Positions 1 to 7,644 of a DNA stretch of 64,000 nt are shown here, one piece after another. The stretch covers positions 1,240,001-1,304,000 of the forward strand of contig NZ_CP097118.1 in the NCBI RefSeq assembly GCF_024029435.1, in the 5' to 3' direction. The notes under the pieces are model-generated. The model was not told the origin of the DNA, searched no databases, and saw nothing but the letters and a program-made list of their open reading frames with translations. How positions within the stretch are numbered: the stretch's first letter is position 1; each line of letters starts with the position of its first letter. A program made the position numbers and the translations under genes. This DNA is from Fructilactobacillus hinvesii (GTDB lineage Bacteria; Bacillota; Bacilli; Lactobacillales; Lactobacillaceae).

Positions 1-159
1 AATTTTAGTATTCTGATAGATGAATTTACTGAAATGTTAGAAAATAAGAAAAAAGACGAAACGGCAAAGATAAGTAAAGAACAAGCAGCAGAGCTAAGCG
101 ATACCGTAGAAAATTTAGAAAACTCAATAGATAATTTCAACAGTAGTTTAGATGAGTAA
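1..159 (+). CDS. 3' end of an unidentified gene (partial)
   Basis: Frame 1 is open from the first base of the window to a TAA at 157-159. The 52 residues are charged and Glu/Asn/Ser-rich with a heptad-like pattern (EMLENKKKDET, LSDTVENLENSID), so the C-terminus is probably a coiled coil. It lies upstream of the integrase in the same orientation and is AT-rich, which fits cargo of the integrative element that ends at the tRNA-Gln gene. No family can be named from this tail. Confidence 0.6.
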   Translation, partial: NFSILIDEFTEMLENKKKDETAKISKEQAAELSDTVENLENSIDNFNSSLDE

Positions 160-275
160 ATAAACCACTAATTAAACCGTTACAACGGATGACGATACCT
201 ATTTCAACTTAGTTATTACGCAATCTACATAGTTAAATCGTGCCCCCAGCTGATTTTATTGTGGAGATAAGAGCA

Positions 276-1436
276 ATGACTAACATTAGAAAATACACTA
301 CTAAAAAGGGCAAAACGGTTTATTTTTTCAACTTATATGTTGGCGTGGATCCAAAGACTAAAAAGACCATCCGCAAAAAAGTTAGATGCCAAACAAAAAA
401 AGAAGCCCAGCTAGAACTAGCAAGGCTTCAATATCAGATTAAAAGCGGTAAATTCGACTTTAATAAACCGCAAATTATTACGTTCAATGAATTATATCAC
501 CGATGGCTAGAGAATGAATATAGCCAACGCAATCTAAAAGCAAGTACGGTTACTACCACCGAACGAAACTTTAAGTTGCATATTCTCCCCTACTTTGGCG
601 AGTTTGATATCAGTAAAATCACTGCCGAGGATGTTTACAAAGCGGTAAGAACGTGGGAGAACGAGAAAATAAAGAAAACTAACCAACTAAAGAATTATGT
701 ATCTAACGTACTGCAATACGGAGTGGTTACCGGCTTGTTAGGCAATAATGTTGCGATCGGTATTAGAGTGCGCAAACACGACCAACAAATAACTAGAGAT
801 ACGATTGGTAACTACTACGAAGAAGACGAACTAAACCGGTTTCTTATGCTCACTAAGCAATACTATAAAGGACGGCCACAGCCATTTATCTTTTTTAGTT
901 TGCTAGCATTTACAGGCATGAGAAAGGGCGAGGCTTTTGCTCTGACGTGGGATGATATCGATTTTAATAAACACACCATTGATATCAATAAAACGCTCTC
1001 AAAGGCCGGTAACGAGTTAGTTATTCAATCACCTAAAACCAAGGGTAGCAAGAGAACGCTAACCGTACCGCCTAAAATCATCCGCTTATTAAAGAGTTGG
1101 CAGATTAAACAACGAGAATACCTATTCGCCTTAGGGACTAATAGCAACCCCGGCCATTTGGTTTTTTCCAACACTAAAGGCGAGCTATTACAGCCGACCA
1201 AGTCAACCTATTGGCTATCTACCATTCAGAATAAATACAATTTAAAGCACGTTACTGCGCACGGGTTTCGTCACACCTTTGCTACACTGTCTTTTGCACA
1301 TGGTATGGATGTAAAAACCGTTTCTAAATATCTCGGTCATTCAAACATTGATACGACCATGGATATTTACACAGCAGTAACCAAGGAGCAAGAAAATAAC
1401 GCAAGTCAGATTATGGATAAACTCATCAACTTATAA
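276..1436 (+). CDS. int: Tyrosine recombinase / phage-type integrase
   Basis: A 386-residue site-specific recombinase of the phage/ICE integrase family. It has a basic N-terminal arm-binding domain (about residues 1-55), a SAM-like core-binding domain (about 65-165) and a C-terminal catalytic domain. Catalytic residues are visible: the first Arg in FTGMRKGEA, the H-x-x-R box in AHGFRHTFA, the His of YLGHS and the nucleophilic Tyr of MDIYTAV. ATG 276 is preferred to an upstream GTG at 240 because GGAG at 263-266 sits 9 bases before it. The gene ends 127 bases from the 3' end of a tRNA-Gln gene, the usual position of an integrase at the edge of an element inserted in a tRNA. It looks intact. 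Confidence 0.93.
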   Translation: MTNIRKYTTKKGKTVYFFNLYVGVDPKTKKTIRKKVRCQTKKEAQLELARLQYQIKSGKFDFNKPQIITFNELYHRWLENEYSQRNLKASTVTTTERNFKLHILPYFGEFDISKITAEDVYKAVRTWENEKIKKTNQLKNYVSNVLQYGVVTGLLGNNVAIGIRVRKHDQQITRDTIGNYYEEDELNRFLMLTKQYYKGRPQPFIFFSLLAFTGMRKGEAFALTWDDIDFNKHTIDINKTLSKAGNELVIQSPKTKGSKRTLTVPPKIIRLLKSWQIKQREYLFALGTNSNPGHLVFSNTKGELLQPTKSTYWLSTIQNKYNLKHVTAHGFRHTFATLSFAHGMDVKTVSKYLGHSNIDTTMDIYTAVTKEQENNASQIMDKLINL

Positions 1437-1441
1437 AAAAA

Positions 1442-1466
1442 TGGTTACCATTTTGGTTACCATTTG
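1442..1466. repeat. Short tandem repeat after int
   Basis: The 11-mer GGTTACCATTT occurs twice in tandem, 14 bases apart, directly after the integrase stop. Each copy with its flank forms a small ATGG/CCAT inverted repeat. It could be an arm-type integrase or excisionase binding site; this is inference from position. Confidence 0.35.
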
Positions 1467-1506
1467 ACCGAAAAACAGCGAAAACCAGTGAAACCCAAGG
1501 TAGCAA

Positions 1507-1530
1507 AAAAGCCCTAAATAACGGGCTTTT
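1507..1530. terminator. Rho-independent terminator after int
   Basis: AAAAGCCC (1507-1514) and GGGCTTTT (1523-1530) form a perfect 8-bp stem with an 8-base loop. The A-run on one side and T-run on the other mean it can work in both directions, ending int and insulating the tRNA side. Confidence 0.75.
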
Positions 1531-1562
1531 GAAGACTTATGAAATTCTGTGAAAACAGGTAA

Positions 1563-1636
1563 TTGGGTATACTGGATTCGAACCAGTACATTATGGATTC
1601 AGAGTCCACTGCCTTACCAGTTTGGCTAATACCCAA
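1563..1636 (-). tRNA. tRNA-Gln (anticodon CTG)
   Basis: Read on the minus strand, the 7-bp acceptor stem TTGGGTA/TACCCAA encloses a D arm (TAGCCAAACTGGTAAGGC), an anticodon stem TGGA/TCCA with loop CTCTGAA giving anticodon CUG, and a T arm with GGTTCGAATCC. No CCA is encoded: the sequence continues TTACCTG. The 3' end points at the neighbouring integrase, so this is the probable attachment site of the element to the left. Confidence 0.9.
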
Positions 1637-1741
1637 TAAGTACATTAAATATACTACAATGTCTGGGGATACTTGTCAATCATTAATTCAATTGACTTTT
1701 ATCATCGGAAAGCGTAAAATGAAACCGTTATATGATGATTA

Positions 1742-1817
1742 TTGCCCGTTGGTCAAACTGGTTTAAGACGTCGCCCTCTCAAGGCGGAGTTACGAGTTCG
1801 AGTCTCGTACGGGTAAT
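1742..1817 (+). tRNA. tRNA-Glu (anticodon CTC)
   Basis: The acceptor stem TTGCCCG/CGGGTAA has one G-U pair. The D arm contains GGTCAAACTGGTTTAAGAC, the anticodon stem CGCC/GGCG carries loop CTCTCAA (anticodon CUC), and the T arm contains GAGTTCGAGTCTC. The body resembles bacterial tRNA-Glu. CUC reads GAG and would supplement the usual UUC isoacceptor. CCA is not encoded directly after the acceptor stem, as in the adjacent tRNA-Gln. Confidence 0.85.
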
Positions 1818-1821
1818 TACC

Positions 1822-1849
1822 AAAAAGTCGCTCATTTGAGCGGCTTTTT
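1822..1849 (+). terminator. Terminator after tRNA-Glu
   Basis: GTCGCTCA-TT-TGAGCGGC forms a stem with one G-U pair, followed by five T. It ends the tRNA-Glu transcript. Confidence 0.75.
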
Positions 1850-1875
1850 CTATCACTTGATGTGTGAGGTTCTCA

Positions 1876-2079
1876 ATGATTTTCTTATTTTTTGTTTTCC
1901 CCTTCCTGTTATTACTGGCAATCATTTCTGGATTTCGCAGTAATTGCTGTGGCTGCTTGGCTCTCATCTTCTTTTTAATTATCCTGGGCTTTTTCATTAC
2001 GTACTTTTGGTTTTTTGCTGTCCTAGCACTTTTGGGGTTACTGATTTTAGTTACCACTAGTTTCTTTAATAACAATTAA
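1876..2079 (+). CDS. Small hydrophobic membrane protein, unknown
   Basis: A 67-residue protein almost entirely of Phe, Leu, Ile and Val, with two probable membrane spans separated by a short Cys-containing loop (SNCCGC). ATG 1876 is preferred over an upstream GTG because GAGG lies 6 bases before it. A strong terminator follows directly. No family is recognised. Its own Shine-Dalgarno sequence and terminator support a real gene, but such short hydrophobic frames can arise by chance. Confidence 0.5.
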   Translation: MIFLFFVFPFLLLLAIISGFRSNCCGCLALIFFLIILGFFITYFWFFAVLALLGLLILVTTSFFNNN

Positions 2080-2080
2080 A

Positions 2081-2121
2081 AACGTTCGTTGTCCTAATTT
2101 TTGGCAACGAACGCTTTTTTA
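2081..2121. terminator. Bidirectional terminator
   Basis: AACGTTCGTTG pairs with CAACGAACG around an AT-rich loop, with a T-run on each strand. It lies between the small plus-strand membrane protein and the minus-strand ribB remnant and can serve both. Confidence 0.8.
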
Positions 2122-2152
2122 TTTTGTCAATTTAACTTTAAAATCTGGAAAA

Positions 2153-2401
2153 CTATTTTGCTTGTTCCTGTTGTTTGCGATATTCCTGTAAGTCTGCAAT
2201 TGTGATGAATGGATAACCTTCCTGTTGTGCAAATTCTTGCAGTTCAGCTCGTCTCATCATCGTTCCGTCTTCCTTTAGGATTTCAACGATGGCATCTACT
2301 GAGGTTGCGCCTGCCAAGAGGGCTAAGTCAACGGCTGCTTCCGTATGACCGTTTCGAACCAATCCAGATTGCATAATGTTTAGAACAATTCTTTTTGTCA
2401 T
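2153..2401 (-). pseudogene. Truncated duplicate of the DHBP synthase (ribB) C-terminus
   Basis: The 82-residue frame matches the end of the DHBP synthase half of the RibBA encoded nearby. RNGHTEAAVDLA, LAGAT, EIL, DGTMMR and GYPFITIA are all shared, and divergence is modest. The first 14 residues (MTKRIVLNIMQSGL) have no counterpart. The N-terminal two thirds, with the acidic metal-binding DDQNREGE region, and the whole GTP cyclohydrolase II domain are missing, so it cannot have the enzyme activity. No clear ribosome site precedes its ATG. It is a remnant of a partial duplication. Confidence 0.8.
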
Positions 2402-2429
2402 TAATTTTTATTTGCTTGTCTATTCTTTT

Positions 2430-2882
2430 TTATTTCTGCGCTAATTTTTGGTTAATTTCTGCAACCATGCGGCGAGCCCGTTTCATTTCAATGTTCCAAA
2501 TTACCACGTAAATTACGATAAAAATCAAGGTAAAGTTTGTAAAATAAATCCAGTTCAGCGGGAACCATTCAGAAACAATTGCTAAGAGCGAAAAGAGAAC
2601 GTAAGTCACGATAAAATGCAAAACCGTTCGCTTAGTGATGCTCCACCGTTCCACCTTAAAAATCAGTCTACTCAACGAAAAAACGATTCCCATCGTCATC
2701 CACATCACCCCGGTCACGGCCATCGCGTTCAGTTCTGAACCGAAATGACTAACAAAAGCCGGACTAGATGGAAACATCCGTGTCACTCCATCTAATTTTG
2801 AAAACAACATGGCTAACCAAAATCCAATGAACAAACCTCCCGTTGCTCCACTAACTGTATAATTCCAAATCCGTCGCATCAT
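2430..2882 (-). CDS. DUF3021-family membrane protein paired with a LytTR regulator
   Basis: A 150-residue protein with four predicted membrane spans (about residues 10-30, 45-70, 85-105 and 112-135) and a basic C-terminal tail. Size, topology and position match DUF3021 proteins, which are encoded directly after small LytTR regulators in Firmicutes. In characterised LytTR regulatory systems such as HdrRM and BrsRM the membrane protein restrains the regulator. The start codon overlaps the LytTR stop by one base, so translation is probably coupled. Confidence 0.8.
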   Translation of the reverse strand: MMRRIWNYTVSGATGGLFIGFWLAMLFSKLDGVTRMFPSSPAFVSHFGSELNAMAVTGVMWMTMGIVFSLSRLIFKVERWSITKRTVLHFIVTYVLFSLLAIVSEWFPLNWIYFTNFTLIFIVIYVVIWNIEMKRARRMVAEINQKLAQK

Positions 2883-3322
2883 TAATCCAACTCCTTTTTC
2901 ATTTTTTGCACAAACCGTCGTGAGGCATAACTCACTTGTCCTGTTTTCAACCGCACCTCATACTGTCCCGTTCGACTCAGTGCCAAGCGATTAATCACCG
3001 CTAAATTTACAATTTCGGCACTCGAAATCTGAATGAAATGTTGCTTGGGTAAAGCATCCCGTAGTTGATAGATCCGGGACTGCAAGCGATACTTACCAGT
3101 CGGCGTTTCCGCATACACCGCTTTGTTCTCGGTGTAAATTCGGTTAATTTCCGTCACGGGTAGCGCAAACGATTGTTGGTTCTGATAGCCGGTAATAACC
3201 CGGGGCCGCCCCCACTGTTCCACCGTCGTTGCTAGTTGTTGCAGCTCCTCGTCTTTTTGCTCAGCGTGCAGGGTCGCAAAGGGTTGCACGAACTGGGGCT
3301 GTAAATCAAATTCAACTTTCAT
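2882..3322 (-). CDS. LytTR-family DNA-binding regulator
   Basis: A 146-residue protein without a receiver domain. The C-terminal half (about residues 45-143) has LytTR features: an ALPVTEINRIYTENKAVYAETPTGKYRL strand region, an LPKQHFIQISSAEIVNL helix-strand region and the closing strand GQYEVRLKTGQVSYASRRF. It follows AAGGAGGG. LytTR proteins bind direct repeats; upstream of this gene the minus strand carries TTAACCACTTAACCACC at about 3377-3393, a candidate self-binding site. It is co-transcribed with the DUF3021 gene. Confidence 0.85.
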   Translation of the reverse strand: MKVEFDLQPQFVQPFATLHAEQKDEELQQLATTVEQWGRPRVITGYQNQQSFALPVTEINRIYTENKAVYAETPTGKYRLQSRIYQLRDALPKQHFIQISSAEIVNLAVINRLALSRTGQYEVRLKTGQVSYASRRFVQKMKKELD

Positions 3323-3413
3323 GTTTTTCCCTCCTTGATCATTAGCTTAGCAAGTTCAACCGCGAAAACAATGCCTAGGTGGTTAAGTGGTTAATTTGAA
3401 CGGATAATTGGTC

Positions 3414-3441
3414 ATAAAAAAAGAACGGGTCCCCGTTCCTC
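3414..3441 (-). terminator. Terminator of the riboflavin operon
   Basis: On the minus strand GAACGGGG/CCCGTTC forms a tight hairpin followed by seven or more T. It lies just after ribH. Confidence 0.85.
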
Positions 3442-3455
3442 ACAAAATCAAGAAT

Positions 3456-3920
3456 TTAAATTTGTTTTTCCACACTAATCATTTCCAACAAGCCCTGCGC
3501 GCATTCACTCCCCTTGTTACCGGCTTTGCCGCCCGCTCGGTCTAACGCCTGCGCCATATTGTCCGTCGTTAACACGCCAAACATTACTGGAACTGGACTC
3601 GTCAACGAAACCTCTGCAATTCCAGCGGCCGCCTGCGAACAAACGTAATCATAGTGAGAGGTTGCACCCCGAACCACGGCCCCCAACGCAATCACGCCAT
3701 CTACTTTACCTGCTTCACTCACCAACTTAGCTACTCGGGGAATCTCAAAAGCCCCCGGCACCCAGTAAACCTGAATGGCTGCTTCAGCTACACCACATTG
3801 CTCTAGGGTAGAGACCGCTCCATCCAACAATTTTTGTGTCACTAACTGGTTAAACTTCGCCACCACAATGGCAATCTTGTGCCCGGTTCCATTCAACGTC
3901 CCCGTTACAACTTTCATCAT
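3456..3920 (-). CDS. ribH: 6,7-dimethyl-8-ribityllumazine synthase
   Basis: A 154-residue protein of normal lumazine synthase length. It joins the ribityl-aminopyrimidinedione to 3,4-dihydroxy-2-butanone 4-phosphate, the penultimate step of riboflavin synthesis, usually in a 60-subunit capsid. Diagnostic stretches are FNQLVTQKLLDGA, WVPGAFEIP, the GAVVRGATSHYDYVC loop with the catalytic His, and PVMFGVLTTDN. The start overlaps the ribBA stop (TAATG), and GGAG lies 8 bases upstream. Last gene of the operon. Confidence 0.97.
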   Translation of the reverse strand: MMKVVTGTLNGTGHKIAIVVAKFNQLVTQKLLDGAVSTLEQCGVAEAAIQVYWVPGAFEIPRVAKLVSEAGKVDGVIALGAVVRGATSHYDYVCSQAAAGIAEVSLTSPVPVMFGVLTTDNMAQALDRAGGKAGNKGSECAQGLLEMISVEKQI

Positions 3921-5125
3921 TAATCAATCTCCTTTAGCATGTGCTTCATCTTGTGCTTTTTCGTGGCTAAGTAAGCCCGGTTCATCGGATGTGGTTTAAT
4001 TTCTAACGGTACCCGCTTACGCACCATAATCCCCGCGTTGGCTAGTTGGGTAAGCTTATCCGGATTGTTGGTCATTAAATCAATCACCGTAACCCCTTGA
4101 TCGCGTAAAATGGCAGCCGCTAGCTCGTAATCCCGCTCATCTGGGGCAAATCCCAGTTGCTGATTAGCTTCGACCGTGTCCAACCCCGTTTCTTGAAGCC
4201 GGTAGGCGGCCAGTTTATTGGCTAAGCCAATCCCCCGCCCTTCCTGGCGAAGGTACAGCACCGCCCCGTGTCCTGCAGCTGCAATCATTTGGAGCGCCGC
4301 GGGCAGTTGCTCGCCACAGTCACAGCGCAACGATCCAAACACGTCTCCCGTTAAACACTCCGAATGAACACGCAGTAACAGTGGTTCATCAGCTTGAATT
4401 TCTCCCTGACTGATCAGTAACGCTGGTTCTTTATCCTCCGCCGTTTGGTAATCCGTTAGTTGAAACGTCCCGTACTGGGTCGGCAATTGTACTAGGGCTA
4501 AGCGCCGAAGATTGCGTTGGAGCTGCGCTTTTCGGTACGCCTGTAATTCTGCAATCGTAATAAAGGGGTAGCCGGCCTGACGAGCGAATGCCCGTAACTC
4601 AGGCTGCCGCATCATGGTGCCATCATCATTTAAAATCTCGATGATGGCTGCTACAGGAGTCGCCCCTGCTAACCGCGCTAAATCAACCGCCGCTTCTGTA
4701 TGCCCGTTGCGCGCCAACACTCCTCCTTTTCGAGCTTGTAAGGGGAAAATATGCCCTGGATGATAGAAGTCCGCTTGGGTGGCCTGCGGATTAGCCAAAT
4801 GTCTAATGGTAGTGGCCCGGTCGGCCGCCGAAATCCCCGTCGTCGTGGTCTTAGCATCTGTCCCCTGTAAAAAGGCGGTGCCAAAGGCATCCTGTTCGTG
4901 AGCCATCGGTTCTAACCCCAACCGCTGTACCTGTTCTGGTGCCATGGGGACGCACAATAATCCCCGAGCTTGCGTCACCATCGCGTTGACCGTTTCTGCC
5001 GTCATCGTTTCCGCCAAACCAATTAAATCCCCTTCGCCTTCTCGATTTTGATCATCGGCAACGACCACTAGTCCACCACGCTGTAACTGTTGCAAAGCTG
5101 CTTCAATTCGTTGGGTTGCTGTCAT
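3920..5125 (-). CDS. ribBA: Bifunctional DHBP synthase / GTP cyclohydrolase II
   Basis: A 401-residue fusion. The N-terminal domain (about 1-200) makes dihydroxybutanone phosphate from ribulose 5-phosphate and shows DDQNREGEGDLIG and RNGHTEAAVD. The C-terminal domain (about 205-401) opens GTP and shows the zinc ligands in ECLTGDVFGSLRCDCGE and the RQEGRGIGL loop. It supplies both riboflavin precursors. ATG 5125 follows GGAGG; an ATG at 5140 is too early for that site. The start lies 23 bases inside ribE, pointing to coupled translation. Confidence 0.97.
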   Translation of the reverse strand: MTATQRIEAALQQLQRGGLVVVADDQNREGEGDLIGLAETMTAETVNAMVTQARGLLCVPMAPEQVQRLGLEPMAHEQDAFGTAFLQGTDAKTTTTGISAADRATTIRHLANPQATQADFYHPGHIFPLQARKGGVLARNGHTEAAVDLARLAGATPVAAIIEILNDDGTMMRQPELRAFARQAGYPFITIAELQAYRKAQLQRNLRRLALVQLPTQYGTFQLTDYQTAEDKEPALLISQGEIQADEPLLLRVHSECLTGDVFGSLRCDCGEQLPAALQMIAAAGHGAVLYLRQEGRGIGLANKLAAYRLQETGLDTVEANQQLGFAPDERDYELAAAILRDQGVTVIDLMTNNPDKLTQLANAGIMVRKRVPLEIKPHPMNRAYLATKKHKMKHMLKEID

Positions 5126-5711
5126 GCTGCATCCTCCCATTCACATATTTACCTAATACATCCGTTTCCACATTAACCAGGTCGCCTACGGCAAGTTGCC
5201 CTAAATTAGTCTGTTGTAAGGTATGGGGAATCAGACTAATTTCAAACTCCGCCGCTGTGACGGCCGTGACCGTTAAACTCACTCCGTTGACCGCCACCGA
5301 ACCCTTTTCCACGACTTCCGATTGGTAACGCGCTGGTAACGAAAACTGCATCCGGACCGCGTTTTCTTCTTGAGCAATTTTGGTTACCGGAACCGTCATG
5401 TCCACGTGCCCAAGTACAAAGTGGCCATCTAGTTGTTGGGTCACTAATAGCGCTGGCTCTATGTTAACAGTATTTCCTGGCTGTACCTGCTGTAAATTGG
5501 TGCGTTGGGTTGTTTCCGGCATCACATCCACGTTAAATTCGTGGTCATTATAATCAATCACCGTCAGACAAATTCCATTGACAGCAATGCTATCTCCAAT
5601 CCGACTGTGCCATTGCCTGGGCAACGAACTGGTAATTGTCATCCGCCCGGACGTGGCCGTCGGATCCCAGTGCCGAATCCGACCGGTTCCCTGAATAATT
5701 CCTGTAAACAT
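5103..5711 (-). CDS. ribE: Riboflavin synthase alpha subunit
   Basis: A 202-residue protein with two internally repeated lumazine-binding barrels (about residues 1-97 and 98-195). Each has a characteristic motif: MFTGIIQG and GDSIAVNGICLTV in the first, GHVD and GSVAVNGVSLTV in the second. It dismutates two lumazines to riboflavin. The ATG at 5711 is favoured over 5714 because it gives better spacing to AAGGAGG. It overlaps the last base of ribD and the first codons of ribBA. Confidence 0.96.
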   Translation of the reverse strand: MFTGIIQGTGRIRHWDPTATSGRMTITSSLPRQWHSRIGDSIAVNGICLTVIDYNDHEFNVDVMPETTQRTNLQQVQPGNTVNIEPALLVTQQLDGHFVLGHVDMTVPVTKIAQEENAVRMQFSLPARYQSEVVEKGSVAVNGVSLTVTAVTAAEFEISLIPHTLQQTNLGQLAVGDLVNVETDVLGKYVNGRMQHDSNPTN

Positions 5712-6751
5712 CATTTCCTCCTTAGATCGATTCGCCAGTCTTTTCCTAGTGGCTGCATCTGCGTCAGTGTAAAGTTCAGCGGATGTCCTTGATACTCGCT
5801 AAAAACCGGTAAGCCTGGACCTAAAATTGTTGGAGCAGTGTAAACTATCAATCGATCAACCAACTCGGCTGCTAAAAATCGGGACTGGACGGCACTGCCG
5901 CCTTCGACCAACAGTGATTGAATCCCCCGTTGTGCTAACCGGTGCACAACTGTGGCAGGCATCCACGCCTCATCCACTAAAACTTGCACAGAAGTGGGCC
6001 ACTTTTTGTGGGTGGCGTGTCGACTCAAGAGGAAGGTCGGAGCCTGATCGTCCAACAAGTTCAGGTGCTCCGGAAGTCGATCTGCATCATCCACTAGGGC
6101 CACTCGAACCGGAGGATAATCTAACGTTTGCTCCCGGACCGTCAGCCGGGGATTATCAACTACCAAAGTCCGTTCTCCCACTAAAATCGCTTGCTGCTGC
6201 CCCCGCAATCGTTGGCTATCTCGATAAGCAGCTTCCCCGGTAATCAGGGTTCGTTGTACTCCAGCTTGATTCATTTTTCCATCAAGGGTTTGCGCTACTT
6301 TTACTGTTACTAACGGACGTTGGTCACGGTAAAAAAAGTTGTAAGCCTGATTCAAGTCCCCCGTGTCGTTGACAACGGTAACGTCAATCCCGGCTGCTTC
6401 TAACATTCTTTTCCCCCGACCAGCAACCACTGGATTCGGATCCAGCTGCCCGATGATGACCCGTTTAATTCCAACTTCAATTAATTTAGCTGCACACGGT
6501 GGCGTTTTGCCATAGTGACTACACGGCTCTAACGTCACCACCATCGTTGCTCCTTTTGCTAACGCTGGATCTGGTAATTGCAAAAGCGCGTTAATTTCTG
6601 CATGAGCCCCGCCAAAATGCTGATGATAGCCAGTGGCCAACACCTGACCATCCTGGACAATCACAGCTCCAACCACTGGATTAGTGTACGTATGCCCAAT
6701 TCCCTGTCGGGCCGCCATCTGGGCTTTGTGTAATAGTGCTCGCTCGTCCAA
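5711..6751 (-). CDS. ribD: Bifunctional pyrimidine deaminase / reductase
   Basis: A 346-residue protein. The N-terminal zinc deaminase (about 1-145) has the HAEINAL motif and PCSHYGKTPPCA. The C-terminal reductase (about 146-346) has VKVAQTLDGKM, RPRLTV-like DNPRLTV and LLVEGGS. It performs the second and third steps from GTP. The start is TTG: GGAGG lies 7 bases upstream, and the nearby ATG at 6756 is out of frame. First gene of the operon, behind the FMN riboswitch. Confidence 0.96.
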   Translation of the reverse strand: MDERALLHKAQMAARQGIGHTYTNPVVGAVIVQDGQVLATGYHQHFGGAHAEINALLQLPDPALAKGATMVVTLEPCSHYGKTPPCAAKLIEVGIKRVIIGQLDPNPVVAGRGKRMLEAAGIDVTVVNDTGDLNQAYNFFYRDQRPLVTVKVAQTLDGKMNQAGVQRTLITGEAAYRDSQRLRGQQQAILVGERTLVVDNPRLTVREQTLDYPPVRVALVDDADRLPEHLNLLDDQAPTFLLSRHATHKKWPTSVQVLVDEAWMPATVVHRLAQRGIQSLLVEGGSAVQSRFLAAELVDRLIVYTAPTILGPGLPVFSEYQGHPLNFTLTQMQPLGKDWRIDLRRK

Positions 6752-6781
6752 ATCATTCCCTCCCTCATTTTCATTGCAAAT

Positions 6782-6813
6782 AAAAAAAGCCCCACAGTTA
6801 AAAACTGCGGGGC
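6782..6813 (-). terminator. Riboswitch-controlled terminator of the rib operon
   Basis: On the minus strand GCCCCGCAGTT/AACTGTGGGGC forms an 11-bp stem with one G-U pair, followed by T7. It lies between the FMN aptamer and ribD, as expected for an expression platform that stops transcription when FMN is bound. Confidence 0.88.
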
Positions 6814-6894
6814 TCCCGTTTTTTAAGTTAATTCAAAGAAGCTTTTTAAAACTCAACGGACCTACTGCTCCCATTAAGCTCAAAAAACTGCTTG

Positions 6895-7024
6895 GTTTCT
6901 TCTCCCATCCAGACTATACTGTCGGTTCTAGACTCTCACTAGATCCACCGCACGAATGCGGGTCACGGACTTCGGCTACTGCCGTTACCGTCGGTCGGGA
7001 ATTACACCCTGCCCCGAAGAAACT
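6895..7024 (-). promoter_or_regulatory. FMN riboswitch (RFN element)
   Basis: On the minus strand the conserved RFN blocks occur in order: TTCGGGGCAGGGTG, AATTCCCGACCG followed by a G-rich block, GTGACCCGC, a GGATC-containing block and the closing CTGGATGGGAGAAGAA. The first and last blocks pair to form stem P1 (TTCTTCGGGG region with GGGAGAAGAA). FMN binding should favour the downstream terminator and repress ribD-ribE-ribBA-ribH. Confidence 0.96.
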
Positions 7025-7043
7025 AATTTAATTGTTGCATTTA

Positions 7044-7610
7044 CTATACCTGAATTGATGCTTCTTGTCCATCCGCTTTCCATTTCCGCCAATAATTAGC
7101 GTCCACCTGACTCCCATCGTAACGCGTAATTTGCTTAGGAACCACGTGGTCTAACTGAAAGCCGGCCCATTGCGCCACATGATTACTGCGCTGGTTTAAA
7201 ACCGCCACCACAATCGTAATCGTATCGAGCTGCAAGTTCGAAAAACCATATTGACACAGCGCGAGCACGGCCTGGTGCATGATGCCATGGCCCACGGCCC
7301 GATTAGCCAGCCAGTAACCAATCTCGGCGTTTTGTTGTCCGGAATCCAGCTGGTCATACCGATTAAAACCGATCATTCCGACCGGTTCGTCGTGCCACAG
7401 AATGATTAATTGCAGTGAACGGTGCTGTTGCGCCTGTACAACCAAATCCTGTAAAAAGGCAATCTCACTTGATTTCGTAGTTGTTGGAACCCACGGCAAC
7501 CATTGCTTTAGTGTTTCTCGGTCTTTAGCAATGATGGCTGCTAATCGGGGTCCATCCGCTTTCGGTTCCGGCGTGCGCAACGTCAGTTCGTTATTCACAA
7601 TTAGTTCCAT
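7044..7610 (-). CDS. GNAT N-acetyltransferase, RimJ/RimL-like
   Basis: A 188-residue acetyltransferase resembling ribosomal-protein N-acetyltransferases: LRTPEPKADGPRLAAIIAKDR at the start, IGFNRYD, the acetyl-CoA region IGYWLANRAVGHGIMHQAVLAL, then NQRSNHVAQWAGF. The usual Q/RxxGxA loop is varied here (NRAVGHG). The substrate cannot be read from the sequence; RimL, antibiotic or small-molecule acetylation are all possible. It precedes the riboflavin riboswitch but is a separate unit. Confidence 0.88.
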   Translation of the reverse strand: MELIVNNELTLRTPEPKADGPRLAAIIAKDRETLKQWLPWVPTTTKSSEIAFLQDLVVQAQQHRSLQLIILWHDEPVGMIGFNRYDQLDSGQQNAEIGYWLANRAVGHGIMHQAVLALCQYGFSNLQLDTITIVVAVLNQRSNHVAQWAGFQLDHVVPKQITRYDGSQVDANYWRKWKADGQEASIQV

Positions 7611-7644
7611 CTGAATCCCCCCTTAGGTTGGAATCAGTATAAAC

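Noticed and set aside
1563..1766. Short plus-strand open frame of 67 codons
   Set aside because: It overlaps the tRNA-Gln and tRNA-Glu genes and has no ribosome site.
1779..2075. Minus-strand frame opposite the small hydrophobic protein
   Set aside because: It runs over tRNA-Glu and is a Lys-rich mirror of hydrophobic codons, with no ribosome site.
7611..7644. Operon link between the EamA exporter and the GNAT gene
   Set aside because: The gap of 34 bases is small, but nothing functional links the two; co-transcription is possible and not claimed.
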